Positions 51,389 through 60,594 of a DNA stretch of 64,000 bases are shown piece after piece. Under the pieces are notes generated by a model. That model did no database searches, was not told the origin of the DNA, and saw only the letters and a program-made list of their open reading frames with translations. The translations under genes and the position numbers were made by a program. The first letter of the stretch is position 1, and each line of letters starts with the position of its first letter. Origin of the DNA: Bacteroidota bacterium (GTDB taxonomy: Bacteria > Bacteroidota > Ignavibacteria > Kryptoniales > JAKASW01); NCBI GenBank assembly GCA_021811615.1, contig JAJZNW010000093.1:1-64000 (forward strand), written 5' to 3'.

Positions 51389-53776
51389 TTATTCAATTGA
51401 AACCGAAAAGTCTGTTCCTTCCCAGTTATTGGACTCTCTCCAATAGAAAGTAAACAAAATATTTCCTTCTTCGTTCACTTCAGAAACGTCGATGTCGGCG
51501 ACGTGAAGCCCGAGTTGAGTGTCGACAGTTTGTGTATCGTGGACATTTCTCCAGCCATCGGAAGACCAATGAACGGTCGCAGGGGCCAGGACTTCTATTC
51601 TCAGTTTCAATCCCTTTCCAATCGATCTTATTTTGTGATTGAATCTCCAGGATACGTGCGCGGAAGGATGTTTTTCCATGATGTATCTCTGGACAGTTTG
51701 CGGCGGAGTGTCGAAGACCGCACCCTCTTCCAGCGACCTTACTAGCTTGATATACTCGGCATGCGCCCAGACAAGCGGCATGGCCGAACCCGAAGGGCGT
51801 CCAAAGAATAGTTCTCTCCGGGCAATATCCGGCGAGTCCCAGATCTGTTCCGGGAGAAGTCCACCCTCGCCGGCGAAGGATTCCATGGCCTTCATCAGTT
51901 TCCTGGCGCCGTCCTTGTTTCCATTCGCGAGTTCGTAGTGCGCTCTTTCTCCGGTAAGAAGGGGCCATGCCCTCCCCACGCCGGTGCCGTCGAAGGGTGT
52001 ACCATCCTCGTGTTCGCCATAACCGTCATCGTTGTACCTGTGCCACGACGAACCTGTTGGCGTCTCGACGCGAAGCAACTTGTCGATCGCTTTCACGGTG
52101 TTGACAATCCTGGGGTCGGAGGCGGCTCGGAGACCAAGCCTGACAAGCGCGAGGGCGTCCGGGCTGACGATGTGAGTCGCTTTCATATTTGTATCTGCTG
52201 GCGGCCGGTTTTTTATCGGCACGTAGCCATCCTTGGGTGAACCGGATTCGGCGACATCGATGGGAGAAATGCGGACGTAGTAGCCTTCCACGCCGAGTTC
52301 ACGCGCGAGTTTCGTGTCGCTTACGTAGATCCATCTTTCGATGCTCGAGTTCCAGGCGTCTGCCGTCTCGAGAAGGTAGTCGGCCAGTTTGTCATTTTCA
52401 AATCGTCTCGCGTATTCAGCGGCAACGACGAGTCCTGCAATTTCGGCAGCGAGCGTGAAAGGAGTGTAACCGGGATCTTCTTCCCAGCGGTCCTGCTGGC
52501 TGATGGGACCGTTTCTAACGATGAAGCCGGCCGCCCCTCGCACCATCGGCCAGAACCGTTCGAGCTCTTCAGCGCTCAGAGCTCCTTCCCTGAAGGCATG
52601 ATCTACAAGGAGTATCGGAAGGGCGGATTCGTCCATCTGTATGCCGCCCCAGTAGGCTCTCCCGTCCATCCACATGTTCTGCGGCCAATGGCCGTCTATC
52701 TCCTGCGTCGCCTCGAGATACGTCAGCGCCTGTCTGACCTCGTCGTTTGCTCCGAAAGCAAGAAAAGCACCGCCGGCCTCTACCATGTCGCGCGGCCAGA
52801 CAAGATGATATCCGCCGAGGTCGTCGTCACCTTTGGAGAATCCCCAGGGTATCGAAAGGCTGGCTATTATGCCGCCGGGCATATATACTCCGAGGTGAGC
52901 CTTGAGAACAACTTTGCTGATGCCGTAGAGCTGCGACTTCTCCTTGAACCTGGTCTTATCCTTGTTCCAGTCTTGCCAGAACGCGATATATCTTTTATAA
53001 GAGCTGTCGAATCCATCGAAAAGAGATGCGAGCGCGTGATGTGCAGCTTCATCGGAAGTCCGGCCGAAGCCGAGTGCAAGTACAAATTCTCCGCCCGTCG
53101 AGACGGCATCCAGTTCAGCCGTGAGTGCAATATTCCCGTTCTCCGCCCGGTCGTAAAGCCCGGTTAGCTGCTTGTTGGCCTTAAGATCCTGCCATCCATC
53201 CGAGCTTCCGACGAATCCCGCCGAAGCTTTCTTTAACGGTGCGGACGCGATCATCACAAGCGCAAAACCATCTCTCGAAGCGGCAAGGGCCTGCCTCCCT
53301 TTGAACTCACCGATCCAACCGGTATTCCCCGCGCCCCGGTTGGCAATATGGGGTGACAATATCACGTGGACCCTGTAGTCCGGCAGATTACCTGTAAGGG
53401 GAGTGAACTTCACTCTCTGCAGGACGACGGGGCGTCTCGGGTCCGTAATTACATTTTTCTCCACGAGGTAACGGCCATGTTGACACTTATTTGTAAGAAG
53501 ATAGGCAGGCACGTCGGGCTCCATGAAAGTCACTGAATGGTCGGTATCTCTTTTTTCCTCAGAAAAAAAGTCGTCGCCACTCGTTATGATGAGCTCCGCA
53601 TCGCGGATCATCGCCTGATCCATGCGCGGATAATAGACTTCGTTGAGTATGCCATGGGACAGTGTGAACCAGACCGGACTCACTCCGGCGTAGGCGACGC
53701 CGATTCCTTCTTTTGCGCTGGAAGTCCATCTTGCGGGTATGCCCGGCCATCCGGGCGCCATATTTGAAGTTGACAT
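51389..53776 (-). CDS. Glucoamylase-type glucan 1,4-alpha-glucosidase (GH15)
   Basis: 795 residues, no signal peptide seen, so probably cytoplasmic. Residues 1-270 form the N-terminal beta-sandwich of prokaryotic glucoamylases (PGIPARWTSSAKEGIGVAYA, LSHGILNEVYYPRMDQAMIR). The (alpha/alpha)6 catalytic domain spans about 280-690: DDLGGYHLVWPRDMVEAGGA, HWPQNMWMDGRAYWGGIQMD followed by ESALPI, and WHRYNDDGYGEHEDGTPFDG followed by TGVGRAWPLLTGERAHYE. Glu residues in the QMDES and GERAHYE segments are the likely acid and base. A C-terminal beta domain follows. It releases glucose from maltodextrin or glycogen. It heads the operon whose next genes are gnd, zwf and pgl. Confidence 0.93.
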   Translation of the reverse strand: MSTSNMAPGWPGIPARWTSSAKEGIGVAYAGVSPVWFTLSHGILNEVYYPRMDQAMIRDAELIITSGDDFFSEEKRDTDHSVTFMEPDVPAYLLTNKCQHGRYLVEKNVITDPRRPVVLQRVKFTPLTGNLPDYRVHVILSPHIANRGAGNTGWIGEFKGRQALAASRDGFALVMIASAPLKKASAGFVGSSDGWQDLKANKQLTGLYDRAENGNIALTAELDAVSTGGEFVLALGFGRTSDEAAHHALASLFDGFDSSYKRYIAFWQDWNKDKTRFKEKSQLYGISKVVLKAHLGVYMPGGIIASLSIPWGFSKGDDDLGGYHLVWPRDMVEAGGAFLAFGANDEVRQALTYLEATQEIDGHWPQNMWMDGRAYWGGIQMDESALPILLVDHAFREGALSAEELERFWPMVRGAAGFIVRNGPISQQDRWEEDPGYTPFTLAAEIAGLVVAAEYARRFENDKLADYLLETADAWNSSIERWIYVSDTKLARELGVEGYYVRISPIDVAESGSPKDGYVPIKNRPPADTNMKATHIVSPDALALVRLGLRAASDPRIVNTVKAIDKLLRVETPTGSSWHRYNDDGYGEHEDGTPFDGTGVGRAWPLLTGERAHYELANGNKDGARKLMKAMESFAGEGGLLPEQIWDSPDIARRELFFGRPSGSAMPLVWAHAEYIKLVRSLEEGAVFDTPPQTVQRYIMEKHPSAHVSWRFNHKIRSIGKGLKLRIEVLAPATVHWSSDGWRNVHDTQTVDTQLGLHVADIDVSEVNEEGNILFTFYWRESNNWEGTDFSVSIE

Positions 53777-53943
53777 AAGGTAGTTCCTCTCTTTCCGTCA
53801 TCACATTTTAAAGCACCTCGCATTTTATGGCAAGGAAGAGAAGGTTAAAAGGAGATTAAAGTCTTTTCATTGACATGGACGAGCGAATAATGTCGGGAGC
53901 TGTGCCGATTGAGTTGAGGTGAGACGCCCCGTCGCAGACCAGG

Positions 53944-56900
53944 TTAGCGGGAGCGGCGATCCAGTATTTTTCTTACCGTGTCCGAGAATTCAAATGCGGT
54001 AAACGGTTTCTGAAGGAAATCCATCTTATCGTCCAATACAAAACCGCGATGAACCGTACTGTCGGTATACCCGCTTATGAATAGGAATTTCCTGCCGGGG
54101 TATTTTTTTTCCAGAGAATCCCTCAATTCCCTGCCGTTCATTCTCGGCATAACGACGTCAGATATCACGAGCGCAATTTCGTTTGAATGGGTGTCGAACA
54201 CCGCAATACCTTCCTCTCCTTCAGAGGCGGTAAGGACTGAGTATCCGCTTTCCGTCAGCAGCATCCTCATGAATTCTCTGAGTTCCTCGTTATCCTCGAC
54301 CACCAGGATGGTCTCGGATCCTTTCTTTAACGATTTCATGTCGTGATGTTTTTCGGGTACTTTTTCGGCAGTCTTGTCGACGGCGGGGAAAAACACTTTG
54401 AAAGTTGTTCCCCGGCCGACTTCGCTGTACGCATTGATGGCACCACCGTGCTGCCTGATTATTCCGTGAACGACGGACAGACCGAGTCCGGTTCCCTTAC
54501 CGATTTCCTTGGTCGTATAGAACGGCTCGAAAATTCTCTCGATGACCTCCGGGGCGATCCCCGTCCCCGTGTCGCTTACGCTTAGCTGGACATATTCTCC
54601 CGGCTTCACATCGACGTGTGTGCGGCAATAGAACTCGTCCAGTGTGACGTTATTAGTATCAATTGCGAGCAGCCCCCCGGATTGCATGGCGTCTCCGGCG
54701 TTGACTGCAAGATTGAGGATCACCTGCTCGATCTGGGACGGATCGGCCAGAATTGTTTTGAGGCTCTCGCCCGGAGTGAACTCTATTTGGATCTGCTCGC
54801 CGAGCAGCCGCTTCAGGAGCTCAAGGATATCGCTTATCAGCTGATTGAGATCCAACACTTTCGGCATCAATATCTGGCGCCGGGCGAAAGCAAGGAGCTG
54901 TTTCGTTATCTTTGAGGCCCTGTCTGCCAGACCGTAGATTCGCATCAAGTAATTGTGAACAGTATGTGTCTTCTCGATTTTGCCGAGCGCAAGTTCTGTG
55001 AATCCTATGATACCGCCCAGAACATTATTGAAGTCGTGGGCTATCCCGCTGGTAAGTTGGCCCAGGCTTTCGAGTTTCTGGGACTGGAGAAGCTGCTCCT
55101 CCAGCTTCTTCTTGTCTGTCACGTCTTTCAATATTCCCCGATACGCGGCTATTCTTCCCGCAGCGTCCCGCAGCACCGTCGAAGAGTCCTGGACTATGAG
55201 CCGCGTCCCGTCTCTTCTTTTCATCGAGACCTGATTATCCCTAATGAGGCCATCGGCTTCGAGGATTGCCAGAGCTTTCTGCCTGTCAGCAGGATCTTCA
55301 TAAAGTCCGATCACGCTTTCGAGTTCAAGCATTTGATCTCTCGAATCGAATCCGAACATTCTGACGCCGGCCGGGTTGATATCGAGTATTTTTCCTGAGG
55401 GTGTCGTCAGGTAGATCGTATCGAGGGACTCCTCAAAAAGATTCCTGTACCTCTCTTCCGAACGCCGCAGCATTTCCTCAGAGAGTTTCCTTTCGGTTAT
55501 GTCTTCGGCGGTGCCGATAACCGCCGGTCGGCCATGATACGTGGTAATAGAGCCGATCATTTCCACACGCGTCGTCTTGCCCGACTTCTTCAATGCACCG
55601 AAGTCATACTTCAACGATTCCGTTATACCCGCGATCAGCTTCCTGAAGTTTCCGGCAATCGATTCCCTGTCGTCCGGTGCAACCGTCTCGATAAACGAAG
55701 GAAGCGCTACGAGCTCCTCATCCGAACGTTCGAATATCCTCTGCATGGCCGGGTTCACGTATGCGAAGCGGCCGTCCTGTATGATGTAGACTCCAACGAG
55801 GGACGCTTCGACAAGCGTCCGGAACTTCTCCTCGCTCTCTCTGATCGTCGCTTCGGCCCTGGTCATGTCGGTAAGGAGCCTTGCGTTCTCCAAAGCGACT
55901 GCCGCGCTCGCGGCGAGTCCCTCCAGCATCTCGACATCGCTTTCGCTGAACCGTTTTCCGTCCCTGCTGTTGTGTATCGCAAAAGCACCGAGGACTTCTC
56001 CTTTCCGGTTCACGATCGGCACATCGATGAGGTTGTATATACCGAACTTGTCATGCAACTCCTTGATAGCAAGAGGGTCGTGTTTCGAGTCGTTGCTGAT
56101 CCTGGACCGCTTGCTGGTGACGACGAAACCGGGAGTTCCCTGCCCCGGGGCGAATCTGACATCGATCGGTACGAAATCGCCGGCTTTGTAGTATTCTTTG
56201 AAGAGGAGCACGCCGTTTTCGATCAGGCCGACGGTTCCGGCAGATGCTCCGACCAGTTCGATACCGGTTGTCACCAGCGTCCGGAGAATCTCGCTGACGT
56301 TCAATACGGCATTTATCTTCACGACCGCGCTGGAAAGGATTGTGAGTTGTCTGCTCCTTTGTGCGATGGCTTCTTCGGCTTTCTTCCGCTCAGTCAAGTC
56401 CCGCGCGGACGAGAGGAGCACCTTCCTACCTTCGAAGACGACTGCCTTGCTTCTAACCTCGACGGGAATTCGAGTGCCGTCTTTCCTCACGTGTACCGAT
56501 TCAAATGTAACCTCGACGTCGTCGAACACCCGTTTCATGCGATCTTGCGTTCTGGCAGAAATGTCCGGTGCGAGAATCTTCACCACATTCTGACCGATGA
56601 TCTCATCGCGGGCATAACCGAGCCTTTCGCACCCGGCTTCGTTCACCTGAAGGAACGTCCCATTTTCATCCAGCATGAAGAACTCATCTGCCGAGTTCTC
56701 GAGGAGAAACCGGTATCTGTTTTCGCTGGCGACCAAAGCTTCATTCGCGGCCTCGAGCTCAGTCAGATCCACAAGAATCCCTCTTAGTCCGACCACACGG
56801 GAGTCGTGAACTATAGGGCTGGCCGAAATCAGCACAGGGAAACCGCTTCCGCTCTTGTCAGTCGCTGTGTAGCGGCCCTGCTCTATCACGAATCCATTGA

Positions 56901-58302
56901 ACACCCTTTCGATATCGTCAGCGACCTTCTTTCGGTCACCGGGCATCATGAAGTCGAGTGGACTCCTTCCCTTCTCAAACTCGTCTTGTGAAATTCCGAA
57001 GACTTCGAGGCAGGCGAGATTGGCGAAACTGATTCTGCGGGATTGATCAATTTCAAAAACCGGCTGCGGTAGGAAATCGGCCAGTTCCTTGAACCTCGCC
57101 TCACTCCTTCGTATCTCATCGTCGATCTTCATCCGGTCGGTCATATCCTGAGCTGCGCCGTAAACTTTCGCGACCCTGTTTGCTACAGGATCCCATGAGG
57201 GCTTTGCTGAATCCCTAAGCCACCGAAGCTCTCCCGATCGGGTCACGAGCCTGTACTCGGCTACATCGAACTTCCCTTCCCTCACTTTTCTGAAATGCTC
57301 TCTCAAAACCGGGAGATCAGGCTCATAGACCGCACTCTGCCATCCGCCCCTGTCCACAATCTCCGCGCGGCTGTATCCGAATATTCTTTCAAACGTTTCC
57401 GAAAGCCACTCGCTGGTGAAGGAGCCGTCATCTCGCACATCAAGGACGTACGCATAGTCGGAGATCAATTCAGTAAGCGTGCGGTACCTTTCTTCGCTTT
57501 GCCGGAGAGCTGACTGTTCCCGCAAAAGTCGTGTCTTCTGAAAAGCGCTCTCGAGAATCCCCGGTAATTTCAAGTGATAGGAATCGCCCTTCACTACGTA
57601 ATCATCGGCACCGAGTCTCAACGCGATCGCCGCAGTCTCCTGGTTCCCTTCGTCTGCGATTATCACGATCGGCCTGTCGTTTCCAATCCCCGATCTGAAT
57701 TCCTTGATGAAACCGAGCAAGTCCAATCCCGGAAGGGAGTCGTCGATCAGGAGGACATCAAACGGGGACTTCTTTCCGCCTGCCGAAGTTTTCAGGCCGG
57801 CTAAATTTCCCACTGTCTCCAGCCTTATGTGCGAGGCATTTTGCCTGAAATGGTCGGTCAAGAGACGCTCCGTCGTTTCATCATGGCTCGCAATCAACAC
57901 ACGGAATCCGCCGTTTCCTTTGGACGATCCGACCCTGTGGTCTTTAAGACTCCTTCTGAGTATAGAGGGGAGTTCACGATAATGGGTTCCCGATTTGACT
58001 ACATAGTCGTCCGCTCCCCCTTTCAAAGCGGATACGGCCTTGTGCTCATCGCCGAACCCGGTAACCACAACGATGGAAAGAGGAAGGCCGAGTTCCCTGA
58101 TCTCGTTTACCAACGACATGCCGTCTCCATCAGGCAGTCGCAGATCGACCAAAGCCGCGTCGTAGCCGGCACCCAGCGCAAGTTTCGACCTGGCTTCACT
58201 ACAGGAAGTCGCCACATCGAGTTCGAACCCGGTGCCGGCATTCAGCTCGTGCTTCACAAGCTTGATATCGACTTGATCGTCTTCTACGTAGAGTACTTTC
58301 AT
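53944..58302 (-). CDS. Large soluble hybrid histidine kinase: two receivers, PAS x3, GAF, PAS x2, kinase, receiver
   Basis: 1452 residues from ATG 58302 (a TTG immediately before it is in frame). Order: receiver 1 (about 1-120, VLYVEDDQVDIKLVKHEL, ALVDLRLPDGDG); receiver 2 (about 132-250, VLLIDDSLPGLDL, DDYVVKGDS); PAS at about 270-390, 400-520 and 525-645; GAF at about 655-815 (GASAGTVGLIENGVLLFKEY, PIVNRKGEVLGAFAIHNSRD); PAS at about 830-945 and 955-1070. HisKA: TSGIAHDFNNVLGGIIGFTE with His1089. ATPase: LNLAVNAGDAMQSGG, DTGTGIAPEVIERIFEPFYT, GKGTGLGLSVVHGII. Receiver 3: VVEDNEELREFMRMLL, VISDVVMPRMNG, LQKPFTAFEF. No membrane segment. The N-terminal receivers suggest it takes input from other kinases. 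Confidence 0.92.
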   Translation of the reverse strand: MKVLYVEDDQVDIKLVKHELNAGTGFELDVATSCSEARSKLALGAGYDAALVDLRLPDGDGMSLVNEIRELGLPLSIVVVTGFGDEHKAVSALKGGADDYVVKSGTHYRELPSILRRSLKDHRVGSSKGNGGFRVLIASHDETTERLLTDHFRQNASHIRLETVGNLAGLKTSAGGKKSPFDVLLIDDSLPGLDLLGFIKEFRSGIGNDRPIVIIADEGNQETAAIALRLGADDYVVKGDSYHLKLPGILESAFQKTRLLREQSALRQSEERYRTLTELISDYAYVLDVRDDGSFTSEWLSETFERIFGYSRAEIVDRGGWQSAVYEPDLPVLREHFRKVREGKFDVAEYRLVTRSGELRWLRDSAKPSWDPVANRVAKVYGAAQDMTDRMKIDDEIRRSEARFKELADFLPQPVFEIDQSRRISFANLACLEVFGISQDEFEKGRSPLDFMMPGDRKKVADDIERVFNGFVIEQGRYTATDKSGSGFPVLISASPIVHDSRVVGLRGILVDLTELEAANEALVASENRYRFLLENSADEFFMLDENGTFLQVNEAGCERLGYARDEIIGQNVVKILAPDISARTQDRMKRVFDDVEVTFESVHVRKDGTRIPVEVRSKAVVFEGRKVLLSSARDLTERKKAEEAIAQRSRQLTILSSAVVKINAVLNVSEILRTLVTTGIELVGASAGTVGLIENGVLLFKEYYKAGDFVPIDVRFAPGQGTPGFVVTSKRSRISNDSKHDPLAIKELHDKFGIYNLIDVPIVNRKGEVLGAFAIHNSRDGKRFSESDVEMLEGLAASAAVALENARLLTDMTRAEATIRESEEKFRTLVEASLVGVYIIQDGRFAYVNPAMQRIFERSDEELVALPSFIETVAPDDRESIAGNFRKLIAGITESLKYDFGALKKSGKTTRVEMIGSITTYHGRPAVIGTAEDITERKLSEEMLRRSEERYRNLFEESLDTIYLTTPSGKILDINPAGVRMFGFDSRDQMLELESVIGLYEDPADRQKALAILEADGLIRDNQVSMKRRDGTRLIVQDSSTVLRDAAGRIAAYRGILKDVTDKKKLEEQLLQSQKLESLGQLTSGIAHDFNNVLGGIIGFTELALGKIEKTHTVHNYLMRIYGLADRASKITKQLLAFARRQILMPKVLDLNQLISDILELLKRLLGEQIQIEFTPGESLKTILADPSQIEQVILNLAVNAGDAMQSGGLLAIDTNNVTLDEFYCRTHVDVKPGEYVQLSVSDTGTGIAPEVIERIFEPFYTTKEIGKGTGLGLSVVHGIIRQHGGAINAYSEVGRGTTFKVFFPAVDKTAEKVPEKHHDMKSLKKGSETILVVEDNEELREFMRMLLTESGYSVLTASEGEEGIAVFDTHSNEIALVISDVVMPRMNGRELRDSLEKKYPGRKFLFISGYTDSTVHRGFVLDDKMDFLQKPFTAFEFSDTVRKILDRRSR

Positions 58303-58581
58303 CAAATTCGATCCGCTGTTTCCATCACAGACATCGAAGCTTCGCAGGAATTTCCGCTGAGTTCCGGAAGGAACGATACAGGGAGTGCGCGAGAAAATCC
58401 ATGGACTGACTCGGCAGAGTAATGGGAATTAAGTTGGGGATAGCGACGGCAAGAAAGGGAAGTCTGGTGCGACACCTTGAGATGCATGACAGTTTGAATC
58501 CGGCTCCTCCTCGTTTGCTACTTGAATGGCCCTGCACTAAATCAATAATGTGGTTAATTTTAGACAAATCTCCGATGATTT
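58303..58581. other. Intergenic region before the large kinase, nothing identified
   Basis: 279 bases between two leftward genes; the kinase promoter should be here. I saw no hairpin, repeat or clear promoter. Confidence 0.35.
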
Positions 58582-59256
58582 TCAAATCGCGTAACGCCTT
58601 CGTTTGAAGAGGGGTACCATAAGTATTCCAGCGATGAATCCGCCGACATGCGCCCACCAGGCGATCCCTCCGGACATCGAGTGGCCTACAGACTGCACGC
58701 CGCTAAAGAACTGTATCATAAACCAAAAGCCGATGAAAAGAAGCGCCGACACGTCGATTATGTCGAAAATTATGAAGATCGGGATAAGCGTGACTATCCT
58801 CGCCCGCGGAAACATTACGAGGTAAGCCCCGAGCACACCGGAGATGGCACCGCTTGCGCCGATCGTCGGTATCGAAGAATTAGCAGAGAGGTAGGTCTGC
58901 AGGAACCCGGCGGCCAGACCGCTCAGCAAATAGAACACAAGGTAGTTCCGGTGCCCCAGTTTGTATTCGACATTATCGCCGAATATAAAGAGAAACCACA
59001 TGTTGCCGATAATGTGAAGCCAGCCTCCGTGAATAAACATGGAGGTGAAGAATGGGACGTACCGGGAAATAAGATGTGAATGGTGCGCCACCATATTGAA
59101 ATACCTGCTCGGCACGAGGCCGTACTCGATGAAGAAGGAATCCAGCCTGGGGCCGAGCGAGAGCTCGTAGAAAAAAACGGCTGCATTTGCACCGATCAGC
59201 AGATAGTTCACAATCGGGAATCCGTGGGAAGGATTCTTATCCTTCAATGGGATCAT
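58582..59256 (-). CDS. Rhomboid-family intramembrane serine protease
   Basis: 224 residues, about six membrane helices. FTSMFIHGGWLHIIGNMWFL holds the conserved His-Asn region of helix 2. The nucleophile is Ser135 in TIGASGAISGVLGAYLVMFP (GxSG), and the base is His203 in IAWWAHVGGFIAGILM (AHxGG). The catalytic dyad is therefore intact. PRARIVTLIPIFIIF is the usual loop after helix 4. It cleaves membrane-spanning substrates; targets unknown. It follows glcF by 3 bases, apparently in one operon. Confidence 0.92.
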   Translation of the reverse strand: MIPLKDKNPSHGFPIVNYLLIGANAAVFFYELSLGPRLDSFFIEYGLVPSRYFNMVAHHSHLISRYVPFFTSMFIHGGWLHIIGNMWFLFIFGDNVEYKLGHRNYLVFYLLSGLAAGFLQTYLSANSSIPTIGASGAISGVLGAYLVMFPRARIVTLIPIFIIFDIIDVSALLFIGFWFMIQFFSGVQSVGHSMSGGIAWWAHVGGFIAGILMVPLFKRRRYAI

Positions 59257-59259
59257 CTT

Positions 59260-60594
59260 CTACTTCTCCGATTTGTAGAGCCTGTTGAGCGCGGTCGCAA
59301 GGTGGATGACTTCCACGTCCATTTTTCCATTCTTCGCGCCTGCCGCGATCTGTGCAAGGCAGCCCGGATTCCCTGCGATCACTGTGTGGGCACCGCACCT
59401 TTTTATGTTTTCGAGTTTCCTATCAAGAAGCTGCGCAGCTTCGTCATAGTGTACCATGTTGTATATGCCCGCGCTCCCGCAGCACCACGTAGCCTCGTCC
59501 AATTCACGGTAGCTGTCACCCGAAATCTCTTTCACTATCTCACGCGGCTGGGTGCTTATCCTTTGCGTGTGAACGAGATGACACGCCTCGTGGTAAGTAA
59601 CCGTGGATTCTGTTTTCGATTTCGGTTTACGGTAGCCTGTCTCGTAAATGAATTCGGAGAACTCCCTGACGCGGCCGGAGAACCTCTTCGCTCGATCTGA
59701 GTAGTGCGGATTCTCCGCGAGCAATTTGCCATACTCCTTCAAGAACGCGGAGCAGCCCGCCGAATTTACGATGTAATATTCGGCTCCTGTCTCTTCAAAC
59801 GCCTCTATGTTTTTTATGGCCAGAGCGCGCGCGGTTTCATTGTCACCGGCGTGACCGTTGACCGATCCACAGCACACCTGCGCGTGAGGGACCGCGACGC
59901 GCCATCCGTTTTCACGGAGCACATCGACGGTATCCACATTGGCGTCGGCATACATGGCATCCATCACACAGCCGGTAAGAACGGCGAGGGTTCCGCGCGC
60001 CGGGCTCTTCGGTTCCAGGAATTCAGGAAGAATGTCTATGGCAAATTTATCCGAAAGCTTCGGAAGGAGCCTGGCACGCTTGAGAATTCCTATAGGGATG
60101 ACGCCGGCTAAGATAAGGACGACCTTCTCAAAACCTGTCTTCTGGTAGACGCGCAGCAGCGCTGAGACTACACGCAATCCGCTCCTCCCCATGAAGAACT
60201 TCCTCAACAGAACTCGCTTGAGCCCAATTCCCTTCTTGTTCGTCTGGATGAACTCCCTGGCCGACTCGACGAGTTCACCGTATCTCACCCCGGCCGGACA
60301 TGCTGTCTGACACGCCTGGCAATCGAGGCAGAAGTTCATTTCATACTCGAAAGTGCCGGTAACGGGAATCATTCCATCCATCACGCTCTTCATCAGACGG
60401 ATCCGTCCGCGCGGCGAGCTTCTCTCGAGTCCCGTGAGCGCATACGTCGGACACACCGAAAGACAAAGTCCGCAGTGCATGCATTGAGCAAGCAGATCCT
60501 CTGAGATTTCCGGATGGAATTCCCCGGACCGTGCTCCCGATTGGATCCCTCCCGTCTTTGGACCCGGATGCCGGCCCGAATACCGGCGGCTCAT
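59260..60594 (-). CDS. glcF: Glycolate oxidase iron-sulfur subunit (GlcF-like)
   Basis: 444 residues. Two ferredoxin-type motifs near the N terminus: AQCMHCGLCLSVCPTYALTG and NFCLDCQACQTACPAGVRYG. Two CCG domains follow: VLTGCVMDAMYADAN with QVCCGSVNGHAG, and VTYHEACHLVHTQRIS with ATWCCGSAGIYNM. This matches GlcF and related (S)-2-hydroxyacid dehydrogenase subunits that carry electrons from the flavoprotein to quinone. Its ATG overlaps the glcD stop by one base (TGATG), so translation is coupled. glcE is absent, so the substrate may be glycolate, D-lactate or a similar hydroxyacid. Confidence 0.92.
   Translation of the reverse strand: MSRRYSGRHPGPKTGGIQSGARSGEFHPEISEDLLAQCMHCGLCLSVCPTYALTGLERSSPRGRIRLMKSVMDGMIPVTGTFEYEMNFCLDCQACQTACPAGVRYGELVESAREFIQTNKKGIGLKRVLLRKFFMGRSGLRVVSALLRVYQKTGFEKVVLILAGVIPIGILKRARLLPKLSDKFAIDILPEFLEPKSPARGTLAVLTGCVMDAMYADANVDTVDVLRENGWRVAVPHAQVCCGSVNGHAGDNETARALAIKNIEAFEETGAEYYIVNSAGCSAFLKEYGKLLAENPHYSDRAKRFSGRVREFSEFIYETGYRKPKSKTESTVTYHEACHLVHTQRISTQPREIVKEISGDSYRELDEATWCCGSAGIYNMVHYDEAAQLLDRKLENIKRCGAHTVIAGNPGCLAQIAAGAKNGKMDVEVIHLATALNRLYKSEK

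Noticed and set aside
55534-56787. 417-codon plus-strand frame inside the large kinase
   Set aside because: It is the complement of a confidently identified kinase, with Arg/His/Asp-rich composition and no recognisable motif.
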